Positions 8,768 to 17,403 of a stretch of DNA of 64,000 nt are shown here, one piece after another. Made by a program: the position numbers and the translations under genes. The DNA lies in the NCBI GenBank assembly GCA_937127245.1, contig CAKZLU010000023.1:28331-92330 (forward strand), written 5' to 3'. This DNA is from an uncultured Actinomycetes bacterium. GTDB taxonomy: Bacteria; Actinomycetota; Geothermincolia; Fen-727; JACVIW01. Numbering within the stretch: the first letter of the stretch is position 1; each line of letters starts with the position of its first letter. Below the pieces are notes generated by a model. The model saw only the letters and a list, made by a program, of their open reading frames with translations. It was not told the DNA's origin and did not search any database.

Positions 8768-10474
8768 ATGGAAAAGCAAAATCTTTTAAGCTTCGCAAGG
8801 GGTGAGGGGGAGCTTGACTTACTCATCGAAAACTGCATGCTCGTTAACGTCTTGTCCGGAACTATTCATCGGGCAAGCGTCGCGGTCAAGGATGGATTTA
8901 TTGTAGGGCTTGAAAGCGTCGCGAAAGCGAAAAAGGTTATCGACCTTGAGGGCAGATATCTGGCTCCTGGCTTGATAGACGCTCACGTCCACCTTGAAAG
9001 CTCAATGGTGTCTGTTCCTCAATTCGCCAGAGCGGTTGTCCCGAGGGGTACTACCTGCGTTGTTACTGATTGCCATGAGATTGCAAACGTCATGGGCGTT
9101 GAGGGGGTCACCTACGTTTTAAGTCAATCCAAACTTGTTCCCTTGGATGTCTTTATCATGCTACCAAGCTGCGTCCCCGCCACACATCTTGAGACGAGCG
9201 GGGCTTCAATAGGCGTAGAAGAGTTGAGGGAGCTCGTCGATGAACCGGGCGTCATAGGGCTTGGGGAAGTGATGAATTACCCCGGGGTCATAAGTGGTGA
9301 TCCAGGCATATTGTCCAAAATCGCGATGTTTGAAGGCAAACCCATTGACGGGCATGCGCCCGGTGTTCGCGGCAAGGATCTATCCGCCTACATACTTGCC
9401 GGTCCTGATTCTGACCACGAGTGCGTTGATCCGAAGGAGGCATGTGAAAAGGTCAAAAAAGGAATGTATGTTTTTATAAGGGAAGGTTCCGAAGCGCGAA
9501 ACCTTGCTGATCTTATCGGCGCTGTTCTCTCCGGAGACTCGACGAGGTTCTGTCTTTGCACCGATGACCGCCATCCAGCTGACCTGCTGGAAAGGGGGCA
9601 TATGGACTCTGTTGTTCGCTACGCGATTGAACTGGGTCTTCCCCCGGTGACTGCCATTCAGCTTGCGACAATCAATACCGCTTCGAGGTTTGGTTTGAAT
9701 GATAGGGGCGCTATCGCCCCTGGTCGCATCGCTGACATGATCGTGCTTGATGACCTGGATAACATGGATGTCTCTATGGTCTTTAAGCGCGGTAAGCTTG
9801 TTGGCGCAGCGTATGAATCCGTATTTGAGCTTGAGTTTGAGTCCGTCGCCCCTGAGCCCAGTTTCCACGTGAAAGAGATTGAAGAATCAAGGCTCAAACT
9901 ATTTGCTGAGGGCGGCTCGGCAAGGGCAATAAGGGTCGTTGGAGGTCAGGTCGTAACCGAAATAGACCTGATTGATGTCGTTAATGTTGGTGAAGAATTC
10001 CTTCCCGACACACAAGCGGATGTTCTCAAGATTGTGGTTATAGAAAGACACAAGGGTACGGGAAATATAGGTGTTGGACTTGTGAGAGGATTCGGGCTCA
10101 AGAAGGGAGCAATTGCCTCGAGCGTCGCGCACGATTCTCACAATATCATCGCGGTCGGAGCCTCCGATGAGGACATACTCTGCGCGGCAAAAAGGATTAT
10201 TGAGCTCAAAGGGGGGCAGGTTGTGGCGGTGAATGGAGCCTGCCGTGCCGAACTGCCTTTGCCGATTGCCGGTCTTATGTCGGATATGCCTTTAGAGAAC
10301 GTATCCAAAATTCAGGATGTTTTAAAAGAGGAAGCGGAATCGCTGGGCTGCTTACTGGAAAACCCATTTATGGCAATGAGTTTCCTTGCGCTTCCGGTAA
10401 TACCGAGGCTAAAAATAACGGATATGGGATTAGTTGACGTGGACACTTTTTCTTTCGTACCGGTTTTCTTTTAA
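8768..10474 (+). CDS. ade: Adenine deaminase
   Basis: A 568-residue amidohydrolase-superfamily enzyme converting adenine to hypoxanthine and ammonia in purine salvage. The metal-binding start APGLIDAHVHLESSM (His73, His75), EVMNYPGV, the DGHAPGVRG segment and the CTDDRHPADLLERGHMD block are all characteristic of bacterial adenine deaminase, as is the C-terminal domain with AHDSHNIIAVG and NGACRAELPLPI. Length is normal for the family. The ATG start has TTGGAGGTAAGGG upstream. It stands alone; no purine riboswitch could be seen in the 117-bp leader. A stable hairpin with a T-run follows the gene. Confidence 0.95.
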   Translation: MEKQNLLSFARGEGELDLLIENCMLVNVLSGTIHRASVAVKDGFIVGLESVAKAKKVIDLEGRYLAPGLIDAHVHLESSMVSVPQFARAVVPRGTTCVVTDCHEIANVMGVEGVTYVLSQSKLVPLDVFIMLPSCVPATHLETSGASIGVEELRELVDEPGVIGLGEVMNYPGVISGDPGILSKIAMFEGKPIDGHAPGVRGKDLSAYILAGPDSDHECVDPKEACEKVKKGMYVFIREGSEARNLADLIGAVLSGDSTRFCLCTDDRHPADLLERGHMDSVVRYAIELGLPPVTAIQLATINTASRFGLNDRGAIAPGRIADMIVLDDLDNMDVSMVFKRGKLVGAAYESVFELEFESVAPEPSFHVKEIEESRLKLFAEGGSARAIRVVGGQVVTEIDLIDVVNVGEEFLPDTQADVLKIVVIERHKGTGNIGVGLVRGFGLKKGAIASSVAHDSHNIIAVGASDEDILCAAKRIIELKGGQVVAVNGACRAELPLPIAGLMSDMPLENVSKIQDVLKEEAESLGCLLENPFMAMSFLALPVIPRLKITDMGLVDVDTFSFVPVFF

Positions 10475-10510
10475 GAAAATTAAAAGAATCAATACTTCGT
10501 GTGAAACTCT

Positions 10511-10568
10511 CCAGGTTGACCCGAACGGTTAAATAACGAATTCGGAACCTGGATGCCCTGGTTTTTTG
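10511..10568. terminator. Strong intrinsic terminator between convergent genes
   Basis: Nested inverted repeats: CCAGGTT (10511-10517) pairs with AACCTGG (10546-10552), inside it CCGAA pairs with TTCGG, and inside that GTTA pairs with TAAC. A T-run (GTTTTTTG) follows at about 10561-10567. It separates ade from the convergent SCP2 gene. Confidence 0.65.
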
Positions 10569-10591
10569 TGAAATGCGAAGTGCCACATTCT

Positions 10592-11056
10592 TCAGTCCGG
10601 CGGGAAGGCAAGGAGATCCTCCCTGCCAAGTTCCTTCAAAACATTTCTATAGTTCTCGTAGAATACTTTAAGATGCGGTAGCAGCTTCATGGCTTTTTGG
10701 ATTGGACCCTTAGCTTTGATTTGTTTCCGTGTTAGCGCGGTCATTAAGTTCAGCTTCTGCATCCAGAAAAGATGGGCGGTGAATGCTTCCATGGACATCT
10801 CGAGGTTTGGTTTCAGGTCGCAGGGACCTGTATGGATTTCCACAGGGTCTTTCGTGCAGTCCACCGTAATTTCAGCGACGAAATCCGGACCCCAGCGCTC
10901 CTCGTCATGGTATTCAAAACGCACGATAAGGTCAGTTTCCCGCAGTTTCTTGGCGATGTCGGGGTTATTAAGGCTTCTTTCCGCGACTTTGGTTGCGATC
11001 TCATACATCTGTTCAGGAGTGACTTCTGGCCTGTCTTCCTTGTTGTATTTAGCCAT
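10592..11056 (-). CDS. SCP2 sterol-binding domain protein
   Basis: A 154-residue soluble protein whose second half resembles an SCP2 lipid-binding domain: an amphipathic core with DFVAEITVDC and a late helix following MSMEAFTAHLFW, where the domain binds an acyl or lipid ligand in a hydrophobic tunnel. It has no signal peptide. The start is the ATG at 11056, preceded by GAGAGGAGA; an upstream extension to 11140 lacks an SD. Related stand-alone SCP2 proteins occur beside acyl-CoA enzymes; here the neighbours are adenine deaminase (convergent) and the PASTA protein (divergent), so context gives little. The ligand is unknown. Confidence 0.7.
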   Translation of the reverse strand: MAKYNKEDRPEVTPEQMYEIATKVAERSLNNPDIAKKLRETDLIVRFEYHDEERWGPDFVAEITVDCTKDPVEIHTGPCDLKPNLEMSMEAFTAHLFWMQKLNLMTALTRKQIKAKGPIQKAMKLLPHLKVFYENYRNVLKELGREDLLAFPPD

Positions 11057-11265
11057 CTGGGTCTCCTCTCTGATGCCGTGGTACCGCCTCAAGTCGTAAA
11101 ATTTTATCACAGCCGGAGGTTTGATAATAAGTTTCTCCAAGTGAGGCGGTGCGCCTTTTAAGCCGCCAAAGGTTATATCATTATTCGCATGGAAGAAAAA
11201 TATGTCGGAGAGCGTGGTCTTTAAGGCTGAAAATATTATGGGCAGTTGAGCTCGGGGCGATTGCT

Positions 11266-12378
11266 ATGGGCACGTTTAGTGGTAAAGACAGAAGGGACGA
11301 ATTTTTTGAAATTTCGCCCGATGATGTGGATATGTGGGTTAGACCTTCCACAATCAAATTCCCGAAGAAGAAAGTGAACATAAAACCCTTCCTGAGCGCT
11401 TTTGCCGTCAGTCTTCTTCTATGTGCCATCGTTGTTGTGGTCATCGTTCTGATTCCCTCTTCGACTGTGAGTGTCCCGAATGTGGTTCGTCTTAACCTTT
11501 CTGCGGCTATGGAAAGGATCCGGAAAGCTGGTCTTGAGCCGAGGCTTGAGGGATGGGTCAACAACTCCGTTCATGATGAGGGGACGGTGATTTCCCAGAG
11601 ACCGCGTTCAGGGGCGCACACAAAGAAAGGGAGCACGGTTTTGATCGTGGCAAGCAAAGGTCCGGCAGAAACGGGAGAAGGGCAAACATTTTCAGGTTTG
11701 TCCGAACAGCCTGGAAGCACATCTGGCTTGGGTGGTTTCAAAAGAGGGAAGGTGTGTATCGACCCGGGGAAACAGGCCGCGCTCGGTAGCCTGCGTGGCG
11801 ATTGGGTTGATCCGGGACTTTCGAGGAAGGAAATGCCCCAAGAAAGTGCGAACGGCGTTTCAACGGGAAAACCCGAGCATTTGCTAAACCTCGACATTTC
11901 CATGAGGTTGAAAGGGCTTCTTGAAAAAGACGGTTTCGAAGTGGTAATGACAAGGGAAACCGGCGCTGTTGAGCTCGGTGGTATTGATAGAGCTGAGATC
12001 GCCTCGCAGTCCAAAGCGGACCTTTTCGTAAGCATTCAAATGTCATCTTCTACAGACCCCAAACAGAAGGGTTGCATCATACTCTACCCGGAGCGAAACT
12101 CCTGGACGGAAGCTATATACTGGAAGAGCAAGAAAGCGGCTCTGATGATAGAAGAAGAATTCAGAAAGTATTCAGCCATAACTCCCGTGAGTCTCGAAAA
12201 GACCGGTCTGTTTTCAATTTTTAACTGGTCGAGCGTGCCGGTTGTATGCGTGAGAGTGGGTTTTATGACAAATACCCACGACGACGAAATCCTGGGGGAT
12301 GAAAATTACAGGGCTAAAGTTGCAAAGTTGATTGAAAGCGGGATTGTGAGGTATTTTTCGACTCCGCAACGCCTGTGA
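11266..12378 (+). CDS. PASTA plus amidase_3-fold protein with degenerate active site
   Basis: A 370-residue membrane-anchored protein: cytoplasmic N-terminal 45 residues, one transmembrane helix (about 46-70), a PASTA domain (VSVPNVVRLNLSAAMERI..., about 73-140), a linker and an N-acetylmuramoyl-L-alanine amidase fold (about 163-370). The amidase positions are changed: the first zinc histidine (normally DPGHGG) is Lys169 in IDPGKQ, the second (normally SIHANA) is Gln258 in SIQMSS, and the catalytic glutamate (normally VEVGFLSN) is Arg330 in VRVGFMTN. Only the ligand glutamate equivalent, Glu204, remains. It is therefore probably a binding or regulatory protein, not an enzyme. Start chosen at ATG 11266; upstream SD is weak. 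Confidence 0.85.
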   Translation: MGTFSGKDRRDEFFEISPDDVDMWVRPSTIKFPKKKVNIKPFLSAFAVSLLLCAIVVVVIVLIPSSTVSVPNVVRLNLSAAMERIRKAGLEPRLEGWVNNSVHDEGTVISQRPRSGAHTKKGSTVLIVASKGPAETGEGQTFSGLSEQPGSTSGLGGFKRGKVCIDPGKQAALGSLRGDWVDPGLSRKEMPQESANGVSTGKPEHLLNLDISMRLKGLLEKDGFEVVMTRETGAVELGGIDRAEIASQSKADLFVSIQMSSSTDPKQKGCIILYPERNSWTEAIYWKSKKAALMIEEEFRKYSAITPVSLEKTGLFSIFNWSSVPVVCVRVGFMTNTHDDEILGDENYRAKVAKLIESGIVRYFSTPQRL

Positions 12379-12388
12379 TCGCGTAACA

Positions 12389-12404
12389 CGAGTGATTTCA
12401 CTCG
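12389..12404. terminator. Small hairpin between convergent genes
   Basis: CGAGTGA (12389-12395), a TT loop and TCACTCG (12398-12404) make a perfect 7-bp stem between the ends of the PASTA protein gene and the GH1 gene. There is no clear T-run, so termination is a weak inference. Confidence 0.35.
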
Positions 12405-12409
12405 AAGCT

Positions 12410-13969
12410 TCAGGTGAAAGCTTCCCTTAAGTCCTTGATGGAGCCCTCATAGAGCGCCTGTATTATTTGCTTGAATGTCCCCGCGGCGTCATCGCCGAGG
12501 GAATCGTGTTTGAGTCTTTTGGAGTCATCCTCATAATCAATACCTATCAGGCCGAATCTCGGCTCGTAGGAACCCCACTCATAATTGTCGGTTATCGACC
12601 AGTGGAAGTATCCCTCGACTGCCGCCCCATCCTTGACCGCTTTGGCGAGCTCAAAAAGGTACGCTTTTAAAAACAGGGGTCTGGTCCATCCGTCTGCTCG
12701 CGGTACGGCGCGACCCCGCTTTACGCGGTTGCATATTCCGTTCTCGAATACGTGAATCGGTATTCCATCTTTTTCCGAATAAGCGTTCAAAAACGTTCTG
12801 AACGCCTGCGGGTTCTGGACCCATTCCCAGTGGTGGACATGGAATGAAGGTTTCAGTTCTTTGATTTCCTCGAAATGAGGAAGCCTGAGGTAATTGCCGA
12901 GAAAGGGGTCGTAGTAGTCTATCGCGATGATGTCTGTGAGACTCTCATACTCAGAGGAATACACCCTTTCTACAAGTCTTTGAAAACTTGAGATGCCGTG
13001 AAGCTTCTCAAGCACCCATTTAAAAACGGTTTCGAATGCCTTGGCGAAGAGGGCGCGCCCTCCTGCCGTTTTTTGTATTTCGCTTAGTTTGAGGTGAAAA
13101 TCCTTAGATTTTGCGATGAGATACTCTTCCAGACGGGAAAGGGGAATGCCCCTGTATCTTGCGAGAAGAAGGTCGAAGAACATTTTGTCAAGCCAGTAGG
13201 CAAAGAAAGCAACACTTGCGTAAGTAACTCTGGGCTTTTCCCACTTCTCCTCTTTATAAATACGGTGGATTATCTCATAAGCGCTAATGTGCGCCTGGAT
13301 CTGATTGGTGAAAGCCCTAAAGTAGGAATGGAGACCGCGGTTCGGTCCTGAGGGGAACTGACCCAAAAGATATGATGCGGAGGCAACAATATTAGGCTCG
13401 TTTGTGGATTCCCATATACCCACCGGCTCCTGAGCGAACTGGGAAATCAACATTTTGTTGATTGCACGCACGGTGAAGGCGACGTATTTTTCATAGAGCT
13501 CCAAATTGTCTTCGTGTAGCCACATGTCCGCGCCTATCCAGGCGGGATGGGTGAAATGATGCAGGGTGACCACAGGCTCCATCCCGAAATCTCTCACCGC
13601 AGCTATCATCGAGGCATAGTGTTTTACCGCATCATAATCGATCTCCGGAACGCTCAAGTCCCCTGGGCGTGTGGTGGGCTGGATCCTTGCCCATTCAACT
13701 CCGAGCCTGAAGTGGTTAAGACTGATTTCTCTGGATTTTTTATAATCCTCAGGGTGTCTCGTATAGAACCTCGTTGCGCCCCTTGTTGGCTCGGCTTTTC
13801 CGCTTCTTTCCCATTCATACCAATTGTTCAGCGGCTCATCTTTTCCGTTGTAACCACCTTCGGTTTGGTACGGGGAGTTGCCCACCCCCCAGATGAAGCC
13901 CTTGTGAAGCCTGAAGCCGTCGCCGAAGGTGCTGTCCACGTCTTCCTTTGTGATTTTGTAGTCTCGCAT
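12410..13969 (-). CDS. Glycoside hydrolase family 1 (beta-glucosidase-like)
   Basis: A 519-residue cytoplasmic beta-glycosidase with retaining chemistry. The acid/base glutamate sits in STNEPN, and the nucleophile glutamate in VFENGI; other family landmarks are VTLHHFTHPAW, the WSITDNYEWGSYEPRFGLIGIDY block and WARIQP near the N-terminus. Length is slightly above the usual 440-480, with a longer insert in the middle (about residues 210-330). No signal peptide. The ATG start has GTGAGGTAAC upstream. It stands alone, divergent from the LmbE-type gene and convergent with the PASTA protein gene. Substrate specificity (glucoside, galactoside or other) cannot be read from the sequence. Confidence 0.9.
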   Translation of the reverse strand: MRDYKITKEDVDSTFGDGFRLHKGFIWGVGNSPYQTEGGYNGKDEPLNNWYEWERSGKAEPTRGATRFYTRHPEDYKKSREISLNHFRLGVEWARIQPTTRPGDLSVPEIDYDAVKHYASMIAAVRDFGMEPVVTLHHFTHPAWIGADMWLHEDNLELYEKYVAFTVRAINKMLISQFAQEPVGIWESTNEPNIVASASYLLGQFPSGPNRGLHSYFRAFTNQIQAHISAYEIIHRIYKEEKWEKPRVTYASVAFFAYWLDKMFFDLLLARYRGIPLSRLEEYLIAKSKDFHLKLSEIQKTAGGRALFAKAFETVFKWVLEKLHGISSFQRLVERVYSSEYESLTDIIAIDYYDPFLGNYLRLPHFEEIKELKPSFHVHHWEWVQNPQAFRTFLNAYSEKDGIPIHVFENGICNRVKRGRAVPRADGWTRPLFLKAYLFELAKAVKDGAAVEGYFHWSITDNYEWGSYEPRFGLIGIDYEDDSKRLKHDSLGDDAAGTFKQIIQALYEGSIKDLREAFT

Positions 13970-14286
13970 TGTTACCTCACGGTTCTTCTCATAACGATTT
14001 GGGACAAAGCCTTGTCGAGCGGAAGCGCTCCAATGCTAAGCTCCAAAAACATCCAAGACAGTCTTTAGAATATATCAGAATGGATTAGTGCTACAGGGCA
14101 AGCCTGAAAAATTGAATTAATGAGGTGTGGATTCGCTTCTTTTCTTCAAAAATGCTTCTTGGATGCTTGAATTTCCCCAGACAAAATCCCTTTAATTGTC
14201 TTTGCTCAATACCCCGTTTGAGGTTTAATGATTATTAAACCGTGTTACTCATTTTTCCCACTCCAAGCGAAAGAAAGGAGACTGAA
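13970..14286. promoter_or_regulatory. Divergent intergenic region with an inverted repeat
   Basis: This 317-bp gap separates the divergent GH1 and LmbE-type genes and should hold both promoters. It contains a perfect inverted repeat, GGTTTAAT-GATT-ATTAAACC at 14222-14241, about 45 bp before the LmbE-type start. This could be an operator or a small hairpin. I see no convincing coding region here. Confidence 0.4.
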
Positions 14287-15081
14287 ATGAGCGGAGACAA
14301 AGAACTCAAATCCCAGGGAACATCAAGACCGGTAGTGATGTTTGTTTTCGCTCATCAGGATGATGAGGTTGGCTATTTCTGTCTTATCTCTCACCTTGTG
14401 AGAGACCGAACACCTTTGAAGATGATATGGATAACGGACGGCGCATATTCGGTGCCCGCTGAAGTGAGGCGAGAGGAAACGAAGACCGCGTTGGGGATGA
14501 TAGGCCTAAGTACAGACGCGCTTGAGTTCTGGGACTACCCGGATGGTTCCTCTATAAAGTACGCTGTTGAGATTGTGGATAGGCTGACTGAGCGAATGTG
14601 TGAAATCTCACCTGTTGAGGTTTACGTGCCAGCATACGAAGGCGGACATCCCGATCATGATTTTGCCCATTTTGCCGCGGTTACGGCGGCTTCAAGGCTC
14701 GAAAAGCCTCCGATGGTTTTTGAGGCTCCCCTCTACAACAAATACAAATCCCTGTTCGTGTCGTTCAATCGTTTTATTCCCGCTCCCACCCCAACTATAT
14801 ACACGCCAATGGGGCGCGAGGACGTGGCGATGAAGGTCAGAGGCATGTTTAAGTACAAGAGTCAGTTCTGGATCACCACTTTCCCGCTGCTTATCTTTGG
14901 ATGGCCGCGCCTTCTCGAGCGCGGGGAGCCATACAGGCGGGTACCTGAGCGCGATTACCGTAAACCGCCTCATGAAGGTAAGCTTTACTACGAAAGCTAT
15001 CCGCTTGGCAAAATGCTTGGTGTTCGCTTCAGCGATTTCCGCAAAGCGGTTGAGGAAGTTTTGAAGGCAAGCAATTCTTGA
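14287..15081 (+). CDS. LmbE/PIG-L family N-deacetylase
   Basis: A 264-residue zinc-dependent deacetylase of the PIG-L/LmbE fold, which removes acetyl groups from N-acetylglucosamine-type sugars on small-molecule or lipid carriers. The metal site is AHQDDE (the common form is AHPDDE, so Pro to Gln here) and GGHPDHD, both intact for zinc binding. Also seen are WITDGAY and REETKTALGMIG. It has no signal peptide, so it is cytoplasmic. Start ATG 14287 has GAAAGGAGACTGAA upstream. Family members make mycothiol, bacillithiol or GPI-like glycans; no partner gene for any of these is nearby, so the pathway is unknown. Confidence 0.85.
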   Translation: MSGDKELKSQGTSRPVVMFVFAHQDDEVGYFCLISHLVRDRTPLKMIWITDGAYSVPAEVRREETKTALGMIGLSTDALEFWDYPDGSSIKYAVEIVDRLTERMCEISPVEVYVPAYEGGHPDHDFAHFAAVTAASRLEKPPMVFEAPLYNKYKSLFVSFNRFIPAPTPTIYTPMGREDVAMKVRGMFKYKSQFWITTFPLLIFGWPRLLERGEPYRRVPERDYRKPPHEGKLYYESYPLGKMLGVRFSDFRKAVEEVLKASNS

Positions 15082-15497
15082 TATGTGAAGATTTCCGCTT
15101 ATACTCGACGTTTTAAAAACGGGCGGATTCGGTTTTTACCGTGTTTGTGAGGTTCTAAGAGCGATTTTGCAGGGATTCTTTAGGCATGCGATTGTTGTGT
15201 TAAAAGGTCTGTGTTTTGTTCTTACTATACTTAACTTTTTACCCGGTGATTTATTTCCGGATTGACCCGAGATTGGTCAATGGGTTTAACAAATGTTAAG
15301 GGCGAGTGTCGCCCGGGTGCGGTCTATTGTATCTTCGGTGAGCGTTATTAACGTTAACGGTTCACCCTTATCTTTCCAGTTTCCAAAAGTTATCATTAAG
15401 CGTGGTGCATGAGTCTTCTTGCCAAGCTGACCTTTGGCGCTGAGGAGATTTCGCCGGAAAGGGAACGAAAAATGTCAGTGATAATTTTCAATGCTCT
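15082..15497. other. Gene-free stretch with a cluster of hairpins
   Basis: This 416-bp region lies between the convergent LmbE-type gene and the aldolase gene. No open frame in it looks coding. It holds three perfect stems in about 105 bp: ATTGACC/GGTCAAT (15261-15281), GGGCGA/TCGCCC with a 3-base loop (15300-15314), and GGTGA/TCACC enclosing CGTTA/TAACG (15337-15366). A TATACT lies at about 15226. This may be a structured small RNA, or just terminators for the two convergent genes. Confidence 0.45.
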
Positions 15498-16568
15498 TTA
15501 AGGTATGGTTATTTCTTCGCAGAGATAAACGTCTTGCACCGCGTTTAATATTTCGACTCCTTCATCGAACGGCTTCTGAAACGCTTTTCTGCCGATTATC
15601 ATGCCCATTCCGCCCGCCCGCTTGTTGATAACAGCCGTCCTTACCGCGTCTTTTAGGTCGTTTTTTCCTGATTCTCCGCCTGAATTAATCAGCCCGACTC
15701 TTCCGCAGTAGCAGTTTATGACCTGATAGCGCGCAAGGTCTATTGGATGTTCAGAGCAGAGAACATCGTACATTCTTTCGTCGAATTTGCCGAATTTAGC
15801 GTTTTTCCGGTTTATCGCCTCGTAGCCGCGGTTCTTGTCGGGTAGCTTTTGCTTTATGAGGTCGGCACCTATGGTCGCGCCCAAATGGTTTGCTTGACCT
15901 GTCAGGTCGGCGGCGGTCTCGTAGTTCACTCCATCGACGGTGAACGCCTCATTTCTAAGATAACACCAAAGGATTGTAGCCATTCCAAGTTCGTGTGCGA
16001 GCTGGAAAGCGTCGCTCACCTCCTCGATCTGACGTCTTGATTCGGGGGAGCCAAAATAGACTGTTGCCCCAATCGCTACCGCCCCGAGATCGAAACCCTG
16101 CTTGACGCACGCGAAAATGGTTTGGTCGTGCATATTTGGATAGGTCAGAAGCTCGTTATGATTGATTTTTAGTATGAAAGGGATTTTGTGCGCGTATTTC
16201 CTTGATACGCTGCTTAAAACCCCCAGCGTTGACGCAACGGCATTGCATCCGGCCTCTATTGCGAGCTTCACGATATTCTCGGGATCGAAATAGATCGGGT
16301 TTGGCGCAAAAGAAGCTCCCGCCGAATGCTCAACGCCTTGATCCACGGGAAGAATCACCACGTAGCCGGTGTCTTTTAACCTTCCGTGACCCATTATGGT
16401 TCCGAGGTTTCTAAGCACGGGTGCGGGTCTGTCTGAAACGCCGAGGATTCTGTCAATCCAATCGGGACCTGGAAGGTGGAGATTTTCTTTCGGTATTGTC
16501 GGAGATTCAAACCCAAGCAAGTATTTGGCATCCTCACCCAAAATTTCCTCAATATCTTCCGCTTGCAT
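15498..16568 (-). CDS. Class I fructose-bisphosphate aldolase, DhnA/FbaB type
   Basis: A 356-residue TIM-barrel aldolase of the archaeal/DhnA class I type, cleaving fructose 1,6-bisphosphate to dihydroxyacetone phosphate and glyceraldehyde 3-phosphate. Seen motifs are [12 protein letters not shown] near the N-terminus, [17 protein letters not shown] (the Schiff-base lysine is expected in this strand), and [11 protein letters not shown] with [14 protein letters not shown] for phosphate binding. It acts in glycolysis or gluconeogenesis; bifunctional aldolase/phosphatase enzymes are a different family. The ATG start has CTGGAGGGTGCC upstream. Its 5' region holds a 17-bp tandem duplication. It is monocistronic here. 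Confidence 0.88.
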   Translation of the reverse strand: MQAEDIEEILGEDAKYLLGFESPTIPKENLHLPGPDWIDRILGVSDRPAPVLRNLGTIMGHGRLKDTGYVVILPVDQGVEHSAGASFAPNPIYFDPENIVKLAIEAGCNAVASTLGVLSSVSRKYAHKIPFILKINHNELLTYPNMHDQTIFACVKQGFDLGAVAIGATVYFGSPESRRQIEEVSDAFQLAHELGMATILWCYLRNEAFTVDGVNYETAADLTGQANHLGATIGADLIKQKLPDKNRGYEAINRKNAKFGKFDERMYDVLCSEHPIDLARYQVINCYCGRVGLINSGGESGKNDLKDAVRTAVINKRAGGMGMIIGRKAFQKPFDEGVEILNAVQDVYLCEEITIP

Positions 16569-17064
16569 GGCACCCTCCAGTTAAGTGTTTCAAATGTTCA
16601 GCCCGGTTAAATAGCTCAGGATTATTTTATCTCCAAAGCGCGATTAATATCTCGAACGGTGGAGATTGAGTCCACAAGATTCTTTTATCCACAAGATTCT
16701 TTTAATACCACGCACTCAGCTGAAAATGCGCAATCATCAGGACGTTCGAAATGTTCGTGTGGCGGTGGGCGCTTGCGGATTTGAGCACCCTACACGCCAT
16801 TGGGTGCGTTCTTAACGCCGGGAGGCTCAATTCAACGCTTTTCGGACACCCCACGCCCAAGTGGCGCGGTTTCCACCATCACCTGCGGTTTAGCCATTGA
16901 TGACGAACACACCACGTCAATAGAGCGGTTACTCTCGAAACTCACAAAAATCCCCATACGCGTGAAATTTCGTACAGAGGAACGATTCGTTTCGTTAGTC
17001 TGTTTGGCAGATGCTCTCGCGCTGGGAACCACAGCGTTTCAGACCGCAGGTGAAATAAATTAGG
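16569..17064. other. Gene-free stretch between aldolase and tRNA-Val
   Basis: This 496-bp region lies upstream of the aldolase gene and just beyond the 3' end of tRNA-Val (both on the minus strand). No convincing gene is present; an 87-codon frame at 16800-17063 has no SD and no family likeness. It holds a 17-bp tandem repeat (16671-16704), a sequence resembling the 3' end of tRNA-Val (16764-16789), and an 11-bp inverted repeat TCACCTGCGGT / ACCGCAGGTGA with arms at 16879-16889 and 17043-17053. Confidence 0.5.
16671..16704. repeat. Perfect 17-bp tandem duplication
   Basis: Two adjacent identical copies of TCCACAAGATTCTTTTA. The junction reads TTATCCACA (16685-16693), the consensus DnaA box. 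The repeat lies about 100 bp upstream of the aldolase start, so it could also be an operator. A chance duplication is possible. Confidence 0.7.
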
Positions 17065-17139
17065 TGGTGGGCGTTGACGGATTTGAACCGCCGACCTCTG
17101 CCGTGTGAAGGCAGCGCTCTCCCGCTGAGCTAAACGCCC
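17065..17139 (-). tRNA. tRNA-Val (CAC)
   Basis: The minus strand gives a full cloverleaf: acceptor GGGCGTT/AACGCCC, a D arm from TAGCTCAGCGGGAGAGC, an anticodon stem CTGCC/GGCAG with loop TTCACAC (anticodon CAC) and a T arm with GTTCAAATC. The 3' CCA is encoded. Confidence 0.97.
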
Positions 17140-17154
17140 GGTGATTTCAGGAAA

Positions 17155-17185
17155 ATTATATCATAAGCACTAGCTAACGTTTCAA
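17155..17185 (-). promoter_or_regulatory. Probable promoter of tRNA-Val
   Basis: On the minus strand TTGAAA (17180-17185) and TATAAT (17155-17160) are separated by 19 bp. The -10 box is a perfect match and ends 15 bp before the tRNA 5' end. The spacer is longer than ideal. Confidence 0.5.
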
Positions 17186-17403
17186 ACGGGCAAGAGGGTC
17201 GTGGCTTGCCGAAACAGGGGAACAAATAAGGATTTGTGTCGAAGTATAAATGGATGAGATAGAACTTCCGGGAGGAGAATATTTATTTAATTTAACGTGG
17301 AAAGAGTTCTTAATTCTTGTTCGAGCCCCATATCACAACTGGGAAAAGAGTATGAAGGGAAGATCGTTTCTGCCGGCAAGCGACCGCGGTCGGAGCGTAA
17401 GCC

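Noticed and set aside
16671..16704. CRISPR-like repeat
   Set aside because: Only two copies, directly adjacent, with no spacers and no cas genes.
16800..17063. 87-codon open frame near tRNA-Val
   Set aside because: No SD, no family likeness, and it covers a repeat-rich stretch. More likely chance.
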